Source of the DNA: a virus
IMG/VR virus record: IMGVR_UViG_3300025313_000054
Span: 1 to 40,928 of that record
Direction: 5' to 3' (one strand)
DNA: 40,928 nt
Numbering within the stretch: the first letter of the stretch is position 1; each line of letters opens with the position of its first letter. Below are positions 5,728 through 13,257 of the stretch, piece by piece. Both the position numbers and the translations under genes were made by a program. Below the pieces are notes generated by a model. That model did not search any database, was not told the origin of the DNA, and saw only the letters and a program-made list of their open reading frames with translations.

Positions 5728-8205
5728 TCAAAAAGTCCCCATGATTCCCGCATTGCCGTGTCCAAGATCAACCCAGCAATCGAATCCATCCCTTTTTACC
5801 CGTTTGTATTTCATCGCTTCCATGCGGCCGTAGAACCTAATCCTTCCCAGCCCCATCTGATGGTTTTCATTGCACCATTCTCGATACATAATAAACAGTG
5901 CGGAAGTCTTCATGCGCTGTCCCTCAGCCTTGATCAACCGTCCATCCGCGATGAACTCATTCATAAACTGGGCGACATCGTTTTGATCTTCCTTGTAGCC
6001 CTCCACGGCTCGCTGGACGCTTTCCGGAACGGCCAGACCGCGCTCACGATATTTCTTCAGGCCCTCAAGCATCCAATTTAAGATGCCGTCCACCTCAAGC
6101 CTGAACTTGTCAAGAATATGCGGATCGTCTACCGCGACCTCGGCAATTTTCTGCTCAAACTTGATGAGCTTCACGCGGCCCCAGATAGCGCCATCATCCG
6201 AGTTGACCTTCAAGAGATGATTCGTCGCCAACCAGATGACACACTGCGGCATCCAGGTCTGATTCTCTTCAAAAAGTCCACGAGAAGTCATCCGATCAAG
6301 GCCAGTCAGTCGCTTGACGAGTGCCTCATTCATTTTGACATCGCTGTCGAGCTCGGATATAGAAGCTAGGCGCGCCCCACGCAGATCATTCAGATCGTTT
6401 GACGGCCCCGCGTTGTCCTTCTTCGACTGAAACAGACTCGCCGCCGCCGTAGCGCCATAACTTCCCATCAGGATGTTCATCGTCTCGACAAAGCGAGACT
6501 TCCCGGTGCCTCCAGGACCATGCAGGATGGCCAGAGCCCGCTCGACAGGATTTCCGGTTAGCGTGTACCCCGCCATGCGTTGCAAGAAGTCTCGGGTTTC
6601 CTCGTTGGGTAACACCACATCTAGGTATTCGATCCAGCGTGGACATTGAGCCTCAGGGCGGTAGCTCGCGCCCATCATCTTCGTCACCATATGCTCTGGT
6701 GTGTGGGGTGCAAGTTCAAAGGTTTTAAGGTCTAGCAGGCCGTTGCCAACATTAAGCTTGTTGGAGTCAACGTCAAAGTCATCCATGCTGCCGGAGATGG
6801 TTTGCAGGTGTTGCACGAGAGCATTCTTTTTGTTATTCGTCATCAAACTAAGAGCGAACTTCACCAACTTCTCGTCGCTTGAAGCGCGAGCCTGTTCATA
6901 CAACTCCATGACGGATTCATGGATTTTATCCCGGATCTTTACGGCCTGCAGATCCGCTTCCCAGACATCCCCATCCCACCGCATCCACTTCTTCCGAGCG
7001 GGCACATAAATGAAAAAGCCCTCAATTTCCGTCTTGAGGACATCCGCCATGCCGAACTCTGTCAACGTGTACGGGCGCAGCGACCTGGGCGCTTTCTTTA
7101 CAGCACTACCATTGCTGGCGATAACCTCACCCGACAATGGTTCGGTTATCACGTCCCCCATGAAAGAAGTATCTGAACGCAAAATTGGTGTACCAAATCC
7201 CTGCTCGCGAAGGCTTCGGGCTGCGGCAGACATGTCGCCGCTATGCCTGTAATGGGCGTAAACGAAAAATTTGCTCAGCGGCTCCTCGGTAGGTAAACCG
7301 TCTGCGCTTGATGACCAGACATACAGTCCAGGCTTACCCATGTAATCCGTGGAAGCCGAATGTCCATCACCGCGGTTCTTGCCGGGACGTGTCCACAGGC
7401 GCTCCAAACCCGCGCCATTGCGAGAATGTAATGTCCAGCCAATTGGTTCGAGAATGTTAGCCCAGTCGATTCTCAGGTTGTAGTCATCTGCTGGCGACAG
7501 ATCGTTGCCGACTGGACGGGCAACCGGCAGGCGCGGACCGGAGGGAGTGGTGGTCGGTGATGAGCTCTCATCGAGCGCTGTCTTGATGGCAGCCTGGATA
7601 GCGCAACGCGCTTCCCAGTCGATCGTCGGAATGGTGGCGGGCGTGCCCGCAATCGCCATCCAGGGCCGGTCGTTCCACTCGTGGCAGGCCGCAGGGCTCG
7701 GCGCAACCACAACATAGCCGCCCTCACCGCGGGTCTCCGCCTTCGTCTTGGTTGTACCGGGCCGGTCGCCAGGCTTCGTGGCGATCTTCGTGTTGCCCGG
7801 TACAACGTGATTCACGATCCGGTACAGCACGTGCAGGCCGCCTTTCGGGGACCACTCCGAGTAGCCGTCAGACCACAGCGACCGCCAGACATCCAGCGTG
7901 CTGGCGTCCATTTTCGCTTCAATGCTGGCCATCGAGGCGCCGTCAACCCAGCCAGCCTCCAGCTCCAGCATCTCCAGACCGCCAGACACAGCACCACAGA
8001 TGACGGCCACCCCATGACCTTCAGGCCACGACTCAACCTGCCCCTGCGTCATCCTGACCTGCTGCAACGGCTCCCAGGGGCGATCAGGCTGCTTACGCTG
8101 CGTGGGCCTGACCGGTAGCACCGAGCAGCCAGCCAGCCACCAAGGCATGGCAATATTGCATTTGACATTAAGATCGATTTGACTTGCTTGCGCTACATCT
8201 GGCAT
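5728..8205 (-). CDS. primase-polymerase / SF3 helicase replication protein
   Basis: This 825-aa protein joins an N-terminal bifunctional primase-polymerase region (LPVRPTQRKQPDRPW, then GGLEMLELE and GYVVVAPSP) to a C-terminal superfamily 3 helicase of the D5/P4 type. The helicase has Walker A HGPGGTGKS near residue 565, a B-like ISELDSD motif and motif C WLATNHLLKV. It probably primes and unwinds the phage origin. The start at 8205 is chosen for the GAGGTGAG in front of it; an upstream start would lie beyond the terminator at 8227-8282. It is the only recognisable replicase in the window, so the DNA polymerase must lie elsewhere or be the host's. Confidence 0.88.
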   Translation of the reverse strand: MPDVAQASQIDLNVKCNIAMPWWLAGCSVLPVRPTQRKQPDRPWEPLQQVRMTQGQVESWPEGHGVAVICGAVSGGLEMLELEAGWVDGASMASIEAKMDASTLDVWRSLWSDGYSEWSPKGGLHVLYRIVNHVVPGNTKIATKPGDRPGTTKTKAETRGEGGYVVVAPSPAACHEWNDRPWMAIAGTPATIPTIDWEARCAIQAAIKTALDESSSPTTTPSGPRLPVARPVGNDLSPADDYNLRIDWANILEPIGWTLHSRNGAGLERLWTRPGKNRGDGHSASTDYMGKPGLYVWSSSADGLPTEEPLSKFFVYAHYRHSGDMSAAARSLREQGFGTPILRSDTSFMGDVITEPLSGEVIASNGSAVKKAPRSLRPYTLTEFGMADVLKTEIEGFFIYVPARKKWMRWDGDVWEADLQAVKIRDKIHESVMELYEQARASSDEKLVKFALSLMTNNKKNALVQHLQTISGSMDDFDVDSNKLNVGNGLLDLKTFELAPHTPEHMVTKMMGASYRPEAQCPRWIEYLDVVLPNEETRDFLQRMAGYTLTGNPVERALAILHGPGGTGKSRFVETMNILMGSYGATAAASLFQSKKDNAGPSNDLNDLRGARLASISELDSDVKMNEALVKRLTGLDRMTSRGLFEENQTWMPQCVIWLATNHLLKVNSDDGAIWGRVKLIKFEQKIAEVAVDDPHILDKFRLEVDGILNWMLEGLKKYRERGLAVPESVQRAVEGYKEDQNDVAQFMNEFIADGRLIKAEGQRMKTSALFIMYREWCNENHQMGLGRIRFYGRMEAMKYKRVKRDGFDCWVDLGHGNAGIMGTF

Positions 8206-8226
8206 GCTCACCTCATCTTTGGTTCT

Positions 8227-8282
8227 GTAGCAATGCCCTGAAAACCCCGGCGTAGCGAGCGCTGGGGTTTTCGCATTGCTAC
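8227..8282. terminator. long two-part hairpin upstream of the PrimPol gene
   Basis: An outer stem GTAGCAATGC/GCATTGCTAC (8227-8236 with 8273-8282) encloses an inner stem AAAACCCCGGCG/CGCTGGGGTTTT (8241-8252 with 8260-8271, one G-U pair). It lies 20 bases before the PrimPol start, so it could be an attenuator or a terminator of transcription coming from the SSB side. Confidence 0.65.
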
Positions 8283-8400
8283 GGGTCTTTCGCGACGTTC
8301 TCACAGCCTACGCGATCACGGGCTCCCGTTGGCAAGTCCAGACATGCCTTGTATGCTGACCTAGCTGAACGTCGGGCTTGGTCTCCTTCCGGTCGGTGCA

Positions 8401-8446
8401 GAAATTGAGCCCCCCACTCTGGGCTGAGAGTGGGGGGCTCAATTTC
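8401..8446. terminator. perfect 20-bp inverted repeat with 6-base loop
   Basis: GAAATTGAGCCCCCCACTCT (8401-8420) pairs without mismatch with the right arm (8427-8446). It lies in the gene-free stretch 8283-8561 between the SSB and PrimPol genes. It is long enough to work as a bidirectional terminator or as a cruciform. A reading frame crossing it (8279-8536) is therefore not believed. Confidence 0.7.
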
Positions 8447-8477
8447 TGCCATCACGGTCGACCTATCTAGTTGAACG

Positions 8478-8510
8478 CAACAACTTTGCTGAGCGCGTCG
8501 AAAGTTGTTG
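8478..8510. other. 10-bp inverted repeat CAACAACTTT downstream of SSB
   Basis: CAACAACTTT (8478-8487) pairs with AAAGTTGTTG (8501-8510), and a third CAACAACTT lies at about 8534. The cluster follows the SSB gene and may terminate it, although no U-run follows. Together with 8401-8446 it makes this gap between two replication genes rich in secondary structure; an origin is possible but unproven. Confidence 0.45.
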
Positions 8511-8561
8511 AGTATCGTGCAGAAGAATTCGAACACAACAACTTGCGAGCACCTGTCACGC

Positions 8562-9218
8562 CTAGAACGGTGGCTCTTCGGTTGAGTGGTGAGCTGGAGC
8601 GTTCACCACCGAGGCGGGGAAGGTGGAGTCGATCTCCGCCACCTGCTGGTCTCTCATCGCCTTCAAGGCGGCCAGGGTCGAGCTAGCCGCCGCAGGATCA
8701 TAGGTACCTGCGACCGGAGTGGCGGTCCGCAGCGGAGTCGCCTGCACAAAGGAATCGGTGACCGCGGACGGTGTGCTGTCCATGAAGGCAGGCTCCGCCT
8801 CCTGGATTGGAGGCTTGTACCACGCCTTCCAGCCGATCTTCGGAGCGTTGAAGCCCTTCTTGGTTACCGGCCCAAACTCTATAAACTGAAGCGCCAACTG
8901 GCCACCAATCTCGATATTTTTGGCGCCTGCGGCACGGATAGCTGCTCGTACGGCGTCAAGGCGCTTCCAGGACAAGTGGAGAGTCCGGATGCCGTCGTCG
9001 TACGGGTCATCAGAGTCGCGTAGTTCAGTCTGAATCTGAAGCCGATACATCCACTTTGGTTGCCCGTTGTCCCAGAAAGACAGCTCATTTGTGACCATGT
9101 CCCGCTGTTGTTCCTTGACGGGTGTCTGGACCACAACACCAGCAACTCGGTCACCAACATTGTCGAACGGGAAGGTCTTAAACCCGCCACCCATGAAGTC
9201 ATCTTGCTCATTTGCCAT
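8562..9218 (-). CDS. ssb: single-stranded DNA-binding protein
   Basis: The 218-aa protein has an OB-fold-like N-terminal half (FPFDNVGDRVAGVVVQ, WMYRLQIQTELRD, IRTLHLSWKRLDAVRAAI), a low-complexity Ala/Pro/Thr linker, and the C-terminal tip EEPPF. That acidic-hydrophobic tip is the hallmark by which SSB recruits partner proteins. It lies upstream of the PrimPol-helicase on the same strand, which fits a replication operon. The N-terminal family is the phage SSB type rather than the short bacterial Ssb type. Confidence 0.75.
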   Translation of the reverse strand: MANEQDDFMGGGFKTFPFDNVGDRVAGVVVQTPVKEQQRDMVTNELSFWDNGQPKWMYRLQIQTELRDSDDPYDDGIRTLHLSWKRLDAVRAAIRAAGAKNIEIGGQLALQFIEFGPVTKKGFNAPKIGWKAWYKPPIQEAEPAFMDSTPSAVTDSFVQATPLRTATPVAGTYDPAAASSTLAALKAMRDQQVAEIDSTFPASVVNAPAHHSTEEPPF

Positions 9219-9222
9219 GCTC

Positions 9223-9450
9223 TCAATGCTCCTGATTCAGATTTCTTTTCGGATCAACTCGGACGAGCTGAACCCAATCCTTGGTCTCCAGGTCTTTCCA
9301 CGGCAACGGGTCCTCGAACCAGTCGCCGCCATCCATCTTCCACCAATGGAAGTCAGGATTCACAAAATCTTCTTCACCGAAACTGTCATCGCGCATCCAG
9401 ACAGCATTATCCTCGACAAGGACCATGCTCGCATCCGGCGGCTCAGTCAC
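9223..9450 (-). CDS. acidic tryptophan-rich hypothetical protein (75 aa)
   Basis: A GTG start at 9450 overlaps the stop of the upstream gene as GTGA, with AAGGA nine bases before it. The product is acidic and rich in Trp (FHWWKMDGGDWFEDPLPWKD), without cysteine clusters or membrane segments. It resembles short acidic phage proteins that mimic DNA or inhibit host enzymes, but that is only a compositional remark. Family unknown. Confidence 0.6.
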   Translation of the reverse strand: MTEPPDASMVLVEDNAVWMRDDSFGEEDFVNPDFHWWKMDGGDWFEDPLPWKDLETKDWVQLVRVDPKRNLNQEH

Positions 9451-9797
9451 GTTGGTCGTTCCTTCTCCGCACGATCCGCATCTTTCTTCCGTTCATTACT
9501 TACGCGATCTTTGTCTGGCTGTCGCTCTCTGTCGGCTTCCTCTTTGCTCATCTCAGGTATGCGTTCCCAGGTCGCGATTGATTTTTCTACGTAGCTGTCG
9601 ACAACCTTCAGGCCCGGCGGATCGTAGAAACGAGCTCTGCTCCGCCTCTGTCGAGTCAGCTCGCTTTTAGCCTGTCCGACCGTCAGGTATGGGCCAAAAA
9701 TACTTCCCTGGACTTCGGCCCCATCCTCAAAGGTCGTTTCGAGGATGGCGCGGAACAGTTCAGTCTGTTGCCCATCAGTCCAGATGCGTCGAGACAT
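9447..9797 (-). CDS. conserved phage hypothetical protein (116 aa)
   Basis: The protein has a folded N-terminal part (ELFRAILETTFEDGAEVQGS, then FGPYLTVGQAKSELTRQRR) and a long charged Lys/Glu/Arg tail that should be helical and disordered. The GPYLTVGQAK stretch is a recurrent pattern in actinophage proteins of unknown function. The stop is coupled to the next gene by GTGA. It sits in the operon carrying SSB. Confidence 0.6.
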   Translation of the reverse strand: MSRRIWTDGQQTELFRAILETTFEDGAEVQGSIFGPYLTVGQAKSELTRQRRSRARFYDPPGLKVVDSYVEKSIATWERIPEMSKEEADRERQPDKDRVSNERKKDADRAEKERPT

Positions 9798-9799
9798 CG

Positions 9800-10087
9800 C
9801 TACTCAACCCGCTCAGGCCAGTGCCATGTATTGTGGCCATGGCTTGGATCATAATGCACGTTGCGGTTGAAGTTATGGAACTCTGGGTTAAGTACGCACA
9901 GTCCCAGCTCGCAGCGCGACTCTTCATCCCAATGCTCGATGTCCGCCTGGGCGAGGTCCATACCGTCGAGCGGGATGACTTCGGTGATTATCGCGGCTCG
10001 ACATACGGGCGTAAATCTCCAGATGCCATTAGGATGACGTTCAATGTCTCCGATGAAGTGGACGATCCGACCAACTGAAGGCTTCAC
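9800..10087 (-). CDS. conserved actinophage protein, CRAAI...LCVLNP type
   Basis: This 95-aa protein belongs to a family I recognise from many actinophages by its blocks VGRIVHFIGD, CRAAIITEV, LCVLNPEFHNFNRNVHYD and TWHWPERV. It is a small beta-rich protein with no known activity. The pattern of His, Cys and Trp is conserved in the family. Its operon places it near the replication genes. Confidence 0.7.
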   Translation of the reverse strand: MKPSVGRIVHFIGDIERHPNGIWRFTPVCRAAIITEVIPLDGMDLAQADIEHWDEESRCELGLCVLNPEFHNFNRNVHYDPSHGHNTWHWPERVE

Positions 10088-10091
10088 GTAA

Positions 10092-10289
10092 CTACTGCGC
10101 CTTCCTCGGCATTGGTTTTACGGCACATAACCAGTCTTTGAATACCGCAACGATGGCCGAATTCGGGTCATCCTCTTCGTGCAGCACGAGAATAGCCGAG
10201 TTTTCGTAATCCAACTCCAGGGACTCAGCGTTCTCCACCGTAATGACGGAGATATCCTCGCCATTACGGCGGATAGTTACCTGAATCAT
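10092..10289 (-). CDS. small acidic hypothetical protein (65 aa)
   Basis: The start at 10289 is preceded by AAGGGA and shares a base with the stop of the upstream gene (TGATG). An in-frame upstream start would lie inside that gene. The product is beta-rich with an acidic middle (LVLHEEDDPNSAIVAVFKDW). Family not recognised. Confidence 0.55.
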   Translation of the reverse strand: MIQVTIRRNGEDISVITVENAESLELDYENSAILVLHEEDDPNSAIVAVFKDWLCAVKPMPRKAQ

Positions 10290-10522
10290 CAGCGTCCCTT
10301 CCCAAGGTACAATATGGCCCATAGTTGAGCCTCCAGCAGAGCAAGCTTCCGGTCAGCCTCACTGCTCATTTCACAGGAGCGTGCAAGCGCTTCCAGTGCT
10401 TCCCGCTCATAGCTCAGGTCGTCACCTATCGCACTCCTGATGGCTTCAGCCCTAGCGGCACGATGCTCCTTCTCGGCTGCGTCTGCGATCAAAATCTTCT
10501 GTATCATTTGGTATGTATTCAT
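10289..10522 (-). CDS. small helical hypothetical protein (77 aa)
   Basis: The product is almost entirely helical with heptad-like spacing (REALEALARSCEMSSEADRK), so a coiled coil is likely. AAGG lies upstream of the ATG, within the end of the nuclease gene. It is followed by the 65-aa gene with a one-base overlap. It may dimerise; nothing more can be said. Confidence 0.55.
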   Translation of the reverse strand: MNTYQMIQKILIADAAEKEHRAARAEAIRSAIGDDLSYEREALEALARSCEMSSEADRKLALLEAQLWAILYLGKGR

Positions 10523-10528
10523 TCTCGC

Positions 10529-11470
10529 CTACCTTCCCGGGCAACCGTCAGCGTTGGCGGTCACACCCATCGCGACGTCCTGACTGATAAACCACGGGCA
10601 GTAGCCACATCCATCCGAGGGGTGAGCCTCGACCCGCTCTGCCGGAACTCCTTGCAGGAGCATATTCCCAATACCCTCCATCCGCGCAAGTGCCTCCTCG
10701 GCGATTTCACGGCGATACAGGTCACGCCACACGTGCACCCCGGACAGCAGACCAGCGCGAGGCAGGTACACGAGCGCAACTTCCTTAACCTGCCGTTTTG
10801 CGTTCTCGTGTCCCATTCCGTACAGATTGGCTTGGATTATGGCCTGACGTGGAGGACCCTGAGACCTGACCTGACGCATTTTGTCCGTCCCGGCCGTCTT
10901 CCAGTCGATCACCCGTTGCCGGAAATGGTCATAGACGTCAGTCGAGCCGGAAACGAGCGCGTTGACGGCTACCCGCATCTCGGTTTCCCAATTTACGCCA
11001 CCGAATTTCGGCGAGACGGTGTCCCGGTTCAAGGTGTAATTGTTGACCGCCCGCTCAAGCCATTGATGTATGGCTGTGCCCACCACCGCGGGCCACGGGT
11101 CGCGTACACGATTCATCTCTGGCGTTTCCAGCAGCCGGTAGGCTATTTTGCGCGCGCACGAGTCGCCGATCTCGCTGGGACCGATACGTTTCTGCCGGCT
11201 CCGCGGAGAGTCGTCGTCGGTCCTGCGGATGATTTTCTGGACATCATCCTTCAGCTTCAGGGCCTGCACATCGTCATGCGCACTGTCCCATAAACCACAA
11301 TTGACATGAAATGCGTAGTCTTTAGCAATCATCCACTCATCAAGCGGTTCCTTACAAATTAGGCATGATTGCACTTTTTGTCCAATTCGATTCTCGGGTC
11401 GCCAAATCGTATGCCTGTACCCTAGCCGCACCCACCGACGTCGCGGATACTTAAGCCTCCGCACTGGCAT
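10529..11470 (-). CDS. Cas4/RecB-like PD-(D/E)XK nuclease with Zn-finger N-terminus
   Basis: The core has the motifs of the Cas4/RecB family: GPSEIGDSCARKIAYRLLE (the first Cas4 cysteine), GTAIHQWLE, GSTDVY (metal aspartate), VIDWKTAG (D-x-K), QANLYG, and a C-terminal DGCGYCPWF cysteine pair with one more Cys at the end. Four cysteines could hold an Fe-S cluster as in Cas4. An N-terminal CLICK...HVNCG looks like a zinc ribbon. Phage Cas4-like exonucleases act in recombination, and some are linked to spacer acquisition. The start is uncertain: ATG at 11470 has no good ribosome site, and GTG at 11374 is an alternative. Confidence 0.75.
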   Translation of the reverse strand: MPVRRLKYPRRRWVRLGYRHTIWRPENRIGQKVQSCLICKEPLDEWMIAKDYAFHVNCGLWDSAHDDVQALKLKDDVQKIIRRTDDDSPRSRQKRIGPSEIGDSCARKIAYRLLETPEMNRVRDPWPAVVGTAIHQWLERAVNNYTLNRDTVSPKFGGVNWETEMRVAVNALVSGSTDVYDHFRQRVIDWKTAGTDKMRQVRSQGPPRQAIIQANLYGMGHENAKRQVKEVALVYLPRAGLLSGVHVWRDLYRREIAEEALARMEGIGNMLLQGVPAERVEAHPSDGCGYCPWFISQDVAMGVTANADGCPGR

Positions 11471-11472
11471 TG
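11440..11472 (-). repeat. dispersed 33-bp repeat, copy B
   Basis: Read leftward this matches 3030-3062 at 29 of 33 positions and includes GGCTTAAGTATCCGC. It covers the proposed ATG of the nuclease gene. A weaker relative, CGCGGACATCTAAGCCTCCG, occurs at about 26225. The position at the front of genes suggests a regulatory or recombination site. Confidence 0.55.
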
Positions 11473-11476
11473 AGGA

Positions 11477-11530
11477 AACGAGCCCCCGCCCAGGCCGGAT
11501 GGGAGTCCGACAGCCCAGCGGGGGCTCGTT
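11477..11530 (-). terminator. hairpin in the leader of the nuclease gene
   Basis: AACGAGCCCCCGC (11477-11489) pairs with GCGGGGGCTCGTT (11518-11530) around a GC-rich loop. Read leftward it is followed by TTTCC and then the ATG at 11470. It could end the transcript of the tRNA cluster or act as an attenuator of the nuclease gene. Confidence 0.7.
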
Positions 11531-11613
11531 AGGCGCTAGCGAGCGTGGACTCTCGCAGCGCGGGGTCTCAGGAAGGACCATCTAAAGTATACAAGCACTG
11601 TCGGCTCCACGTA

Positions 11614-11643
11614 TACCCGTCATCCTCGTACCCGTCATCCCCG
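11614..11643. repeat. 15-bp tandem direct repeat with TACCCG half-sites
   Basis: TACCCGTCATCCTCG (11614-11628) is followed at once by TACCCGTCATCCCCG (11629-11643). The TACCCG word is the half-site seen in the operator-like promoter spacers at 5530 and 26586. The repeat touches the 3' end of tRNA-Asn and lies upstream of the nuclease gene, so it may be another repressor site. Confidence 0.6.
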
Positions 11644-11716
11644 CTCGGATAGGAGGGCTCGAACCTCCACCTGGCGGATTAACAGTCCGCTGCCCTGCCA
11701 GTTGGGCGATATCCGA
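11644..11716 (-). tRNA. tRNA-Asn (GTT)
   Basis: The cloverleaf is complete: acceptor TCGGATA/TATCCGA, D-stem GCCC/GGGC, anticodon stem GCGGA/TCCGC with loop CTGTTAA, T-stem GGAGG/CCTCC. The discriminator is G, as in bacterial tRNA-Asn. CCA is not encoded. Confidence 0.92.
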
Positions 11717-11720
11717 TCAG

Positions 11721-11793
11721 TTGCGGGGGTCGGATTCGAACCGACGACCTCTCGGGTTATGAGCCCGGAATGCTACCGCTGCACTACCCCGCA
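11721..11793 (-). tRNA. tRNA-Met (CAT), elongator-like
   Basis: Acceptor TGCGGGG/CCCCGCA, T-stem GTCGG/CCGAC and anticodon loop CTCATAA are clear; the first anticodon-stem pair is C-A. The paired first acceptor base argues against an initiator tRNA. A tRNA-Ile2 with a modified CAU anticodon cannot be excluded. CCA is not encoded. It is 4 bases from tRNA-Asn. Confidence 0.9.
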
Positions 11794-11882
11794 TTGATAC
11801 TATCTATGCCTTGTCCAGAGCTCCGCCAGTCAGTTCCGCGACGCTGGGTTCGGTCATCACGGGTCAATGCTGTCACATAAAG

Positions 11883-11955
11883 TGGTTCGGGTGGGATTCG
11901 AACCCACGGCAAATACATTAAGAGTGTATCCCCTTGACCACTAGGGTACCGAACC
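11883..11955 (-). tRNA. tRNA-Lys (CTT)
   Basis: Acceptor GGTTCGG/CCGAACC, anticodon stem ATACA/TGTAT with loop CTCTTAA, T-stem GTGGG/CCCAC, discriminator A. CCA is not encoded. A spacer of 89 bases without visible features separates it from tRNA-Met. Confidence 0.92.
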
Positions 11956-12005
11956 GGGCAGACAATCAAGTAGTCGAACTCCTAGGCTTTACTCTAGCTC
12001 AGTTT

Positions 12006-12635
12006 TCACGCCGACCAGTTGCCTAACCACCAAGCGCCATTCTCCTCACGCGCCCCCGAGGAGATACTTTCCTGACCTGCGGAAGAGGCTGGACTCGAAC
12101 CCGCGAGCCCAAGAGGTGATACGTCGCCACTGGAATGGCCACATGTTGCTGCGTGTCCAGTGCGGTCGTCCACCTTGGCTAGCAGGCGTTCAGTATTGTC
12201 GCACCAAAAATTTCCGTTCAGGTCATACGGGTTGAAGCGAACCCACGGAAAATAATCATAAATGTCGGTCTGAATTATCTCTGCCATTTTCATGTAGTAG
12301 TCGCGCTCCTTGACCCTGCTCCCTTTTTCTCGCTTCATGAACGTAGAAAAAAAGTATGCGCGACTACCGTCAAACCAGACCGGCGTGAAGCCGTAGGCAA
12401 TGATCTGCCCGACAGCGTCACGACAACCGAACGGATTGAAACCCCACCCCATCACTATGTCCCTCTGTACGGGAAGTCGTGACAGAAACTTCTCGGGATC
12501 TTTCATGCACTCATAGGCGAGCCTATGACTATCCTCCTCCATGTCCACATGAAGGAAGCCATAACGATTCTGCAGGTCGGCTCCCGTGTATGTTTTACCT
12601 CCGCCAGGAACCCCACTCAGCAAGATCTTTGTCAT
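12006..12635 (-). CDS. P-loop kinase-like protein with a tRNA-derived C-terminus
   Basis: The N-terminus MTKILLSGVPGGGKTYTGAD is a Walker A motif of the AAA_33/zeta-like kinase class. The middle contains HVDMEEDSH, VMGWGFNP and a basic FMKREKGSRVKERDYY segment that may be the lid. A nucleotide or small-molecule kinase is likely; the substrate is unknown. The last 50 residues (GLAGSSPASSAG and following) are encoded by DNA that looks like the 3' end of a tRNA, so the C-terminus is probably a late addition. AGAGG precedes the ATG at 12635, next to a GATGGGAG start-associated site. Confidence 0.7.
   Translation of the reverse strand: MTKILLSGVPGGGKTYTGADLQNRYGFLHVDMEEDSHRLAYECMKDPEKFLSRLPVQRDIVMGWGFNPFGCRDAVGQIIAYGFTPVWFDGSRAYFFSTFMKREKGSRVKERDYYMKMAEIIQTDIYDYFPWVRFNPYDLNGNFWCDNTERLLAKVDDRTGHAATCGHSSGDVSPLGLAGSSPASSAGQESISSGAREENGAWWLGNWSA
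12079..12110 (-). other. fossil of a tRNA 3' end inside the kinase gene
   Basis: Read leftward, GGGTTCGAGTCCAGCCTCTTCC resembles a T-arm followed by an acceptor 3' strand, but the T-stem has a mismatch and no matching 5' half or anticodon arm is found upstream. It is most likely a remnant of a lost tRNA gene of the cluster, now read as the C-terminal codons of the kinase. Confidence 0.4.
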
Positions 12636-12890
12636 GTGCAATCCTCTCCCATCGATCTGGCAATAATGATGCCGCGAGCAGCCCAGGAGAATTTCACGCT
12701 CAGTCGCACTTGTACATTGGGGCCGCTGAAACCGTTTTAATGCGCGTTCAATTCACTCAGCACTTCACAGTAACTGTCTACTCACAACACTTACCTGACC
12801 TTTTCGACACTCCGGAGAGGGTCATTTCTATACAGGATCGATCCCACATGGAGGCTGCGTCCCGTAGTCAGGTAGATAGAACAACTTGCG

Positions 12891-12963
12891 CTCTCAGGCG
12901 AGGACTCGAACCTGCGATTACCGCGTCCAGAGCGCGGTGGCCTACCAATTAGCCGACCCGAGA
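12891..12963 (-). tRNA. tRNA-Gln (CTG) with a defective T-stem
   Basis: Acceptor TCTCGGG/CCTGAGA, D-stem GGCT/GGCC, anticodon stem CCGCG/CGCGG with loop CTCTGGA, discriminator G. The T-stem GCAGG/CCTCG has two mismatches next to the acceptor and keeps only three pairs. It may be non-functional or tolerated. The stretch 12654-12890 upstream of the kinase holds no other recognisable feature. Confidence 0.8.
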
Positions 12964-12967
12964 AAGA

Positions 12968-12997
12968 ATTGGTGACCCAGTGTCCCGAGTCACCAAT
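12968..12997 (-). terminator. hairpin immediately 5' of tRNA-Gln
   Basis: ATTGGTGAC (12968-12976) pairs with GTCACCAAT (12989-12997). Read leftward it is followed by TTCTTTCTC and, 4 bases later, the tRNA 5' end. It may terminate the operon that ends at 13009 or guide tRNA 5' processing. Confidence 0.65.
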
Positions 12998-13008
12998 CGC
13001 TTTACTAC

Positions 13009-13257
13009 CTACAGGGCCGACGTGTTGTCGTCGTCAGTCGAAACTGTAAGTGTGTTTACGAACTGGACAGGCTCGCGCACATCCGTCGCGGCCTCTGGGG
13101 TGTGGTTGCCGTCTGGAGCGTCGACACCAGAGCCTGCCGCATACTGGCTGTACGTCCAAGCCAGCACGCGCGTACGAGTGTCCACCTCCAGCTTGTCTAG
13201 AATCGCTACGATCTTCCGCATTGCGGCAAGCTCGTCAGCCACTGCACTCTTGGTCAT
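13009..13257 (-). CDS. small helical hypothetical protein (82 aa)
   Basis: GGAGGAGG lies upstream of the ATG. The first half is helical (VADELAAMRKIVAILDKL, RTRVLAWTYSQYA), and the second half is polar and probably disordered, ending in an acidic stretch. The first half resembles small actinophage proteins with a short helical hairpin; function unknown. A terminator hairpin follows. Confidence 0.6.
   Translation of the reverse strand: MTKSAVADELAAMRKIVAILDKLEVDTRTRVLAWTYSQYAAGSGVDAPDGNHTPEAATDVREPVQFVNTLTVSTDDDNTSAL

Noticed and set aside
7681-8118. Rightward frames inside the PrimPol gene
   Set aside because: They are rich in Arg and Pro as expected from antisense reading of a GC-rich gene, and lack starts with ribosome sites.
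8279-8536. An 85-codon leftward frame between SSB and PrimPol
   Set aside because: It crosses a perfect 20-bp inverted repeat and part of the terminator at 8227-8282, and has no recognisable domain or good start.
12079-12110. Phage attachment site (attP) made of a tRNA 3' end
   Set aside because: No integrase or excisionase gene is present in the window, and the tRNA-like piece has a broken T-stem.
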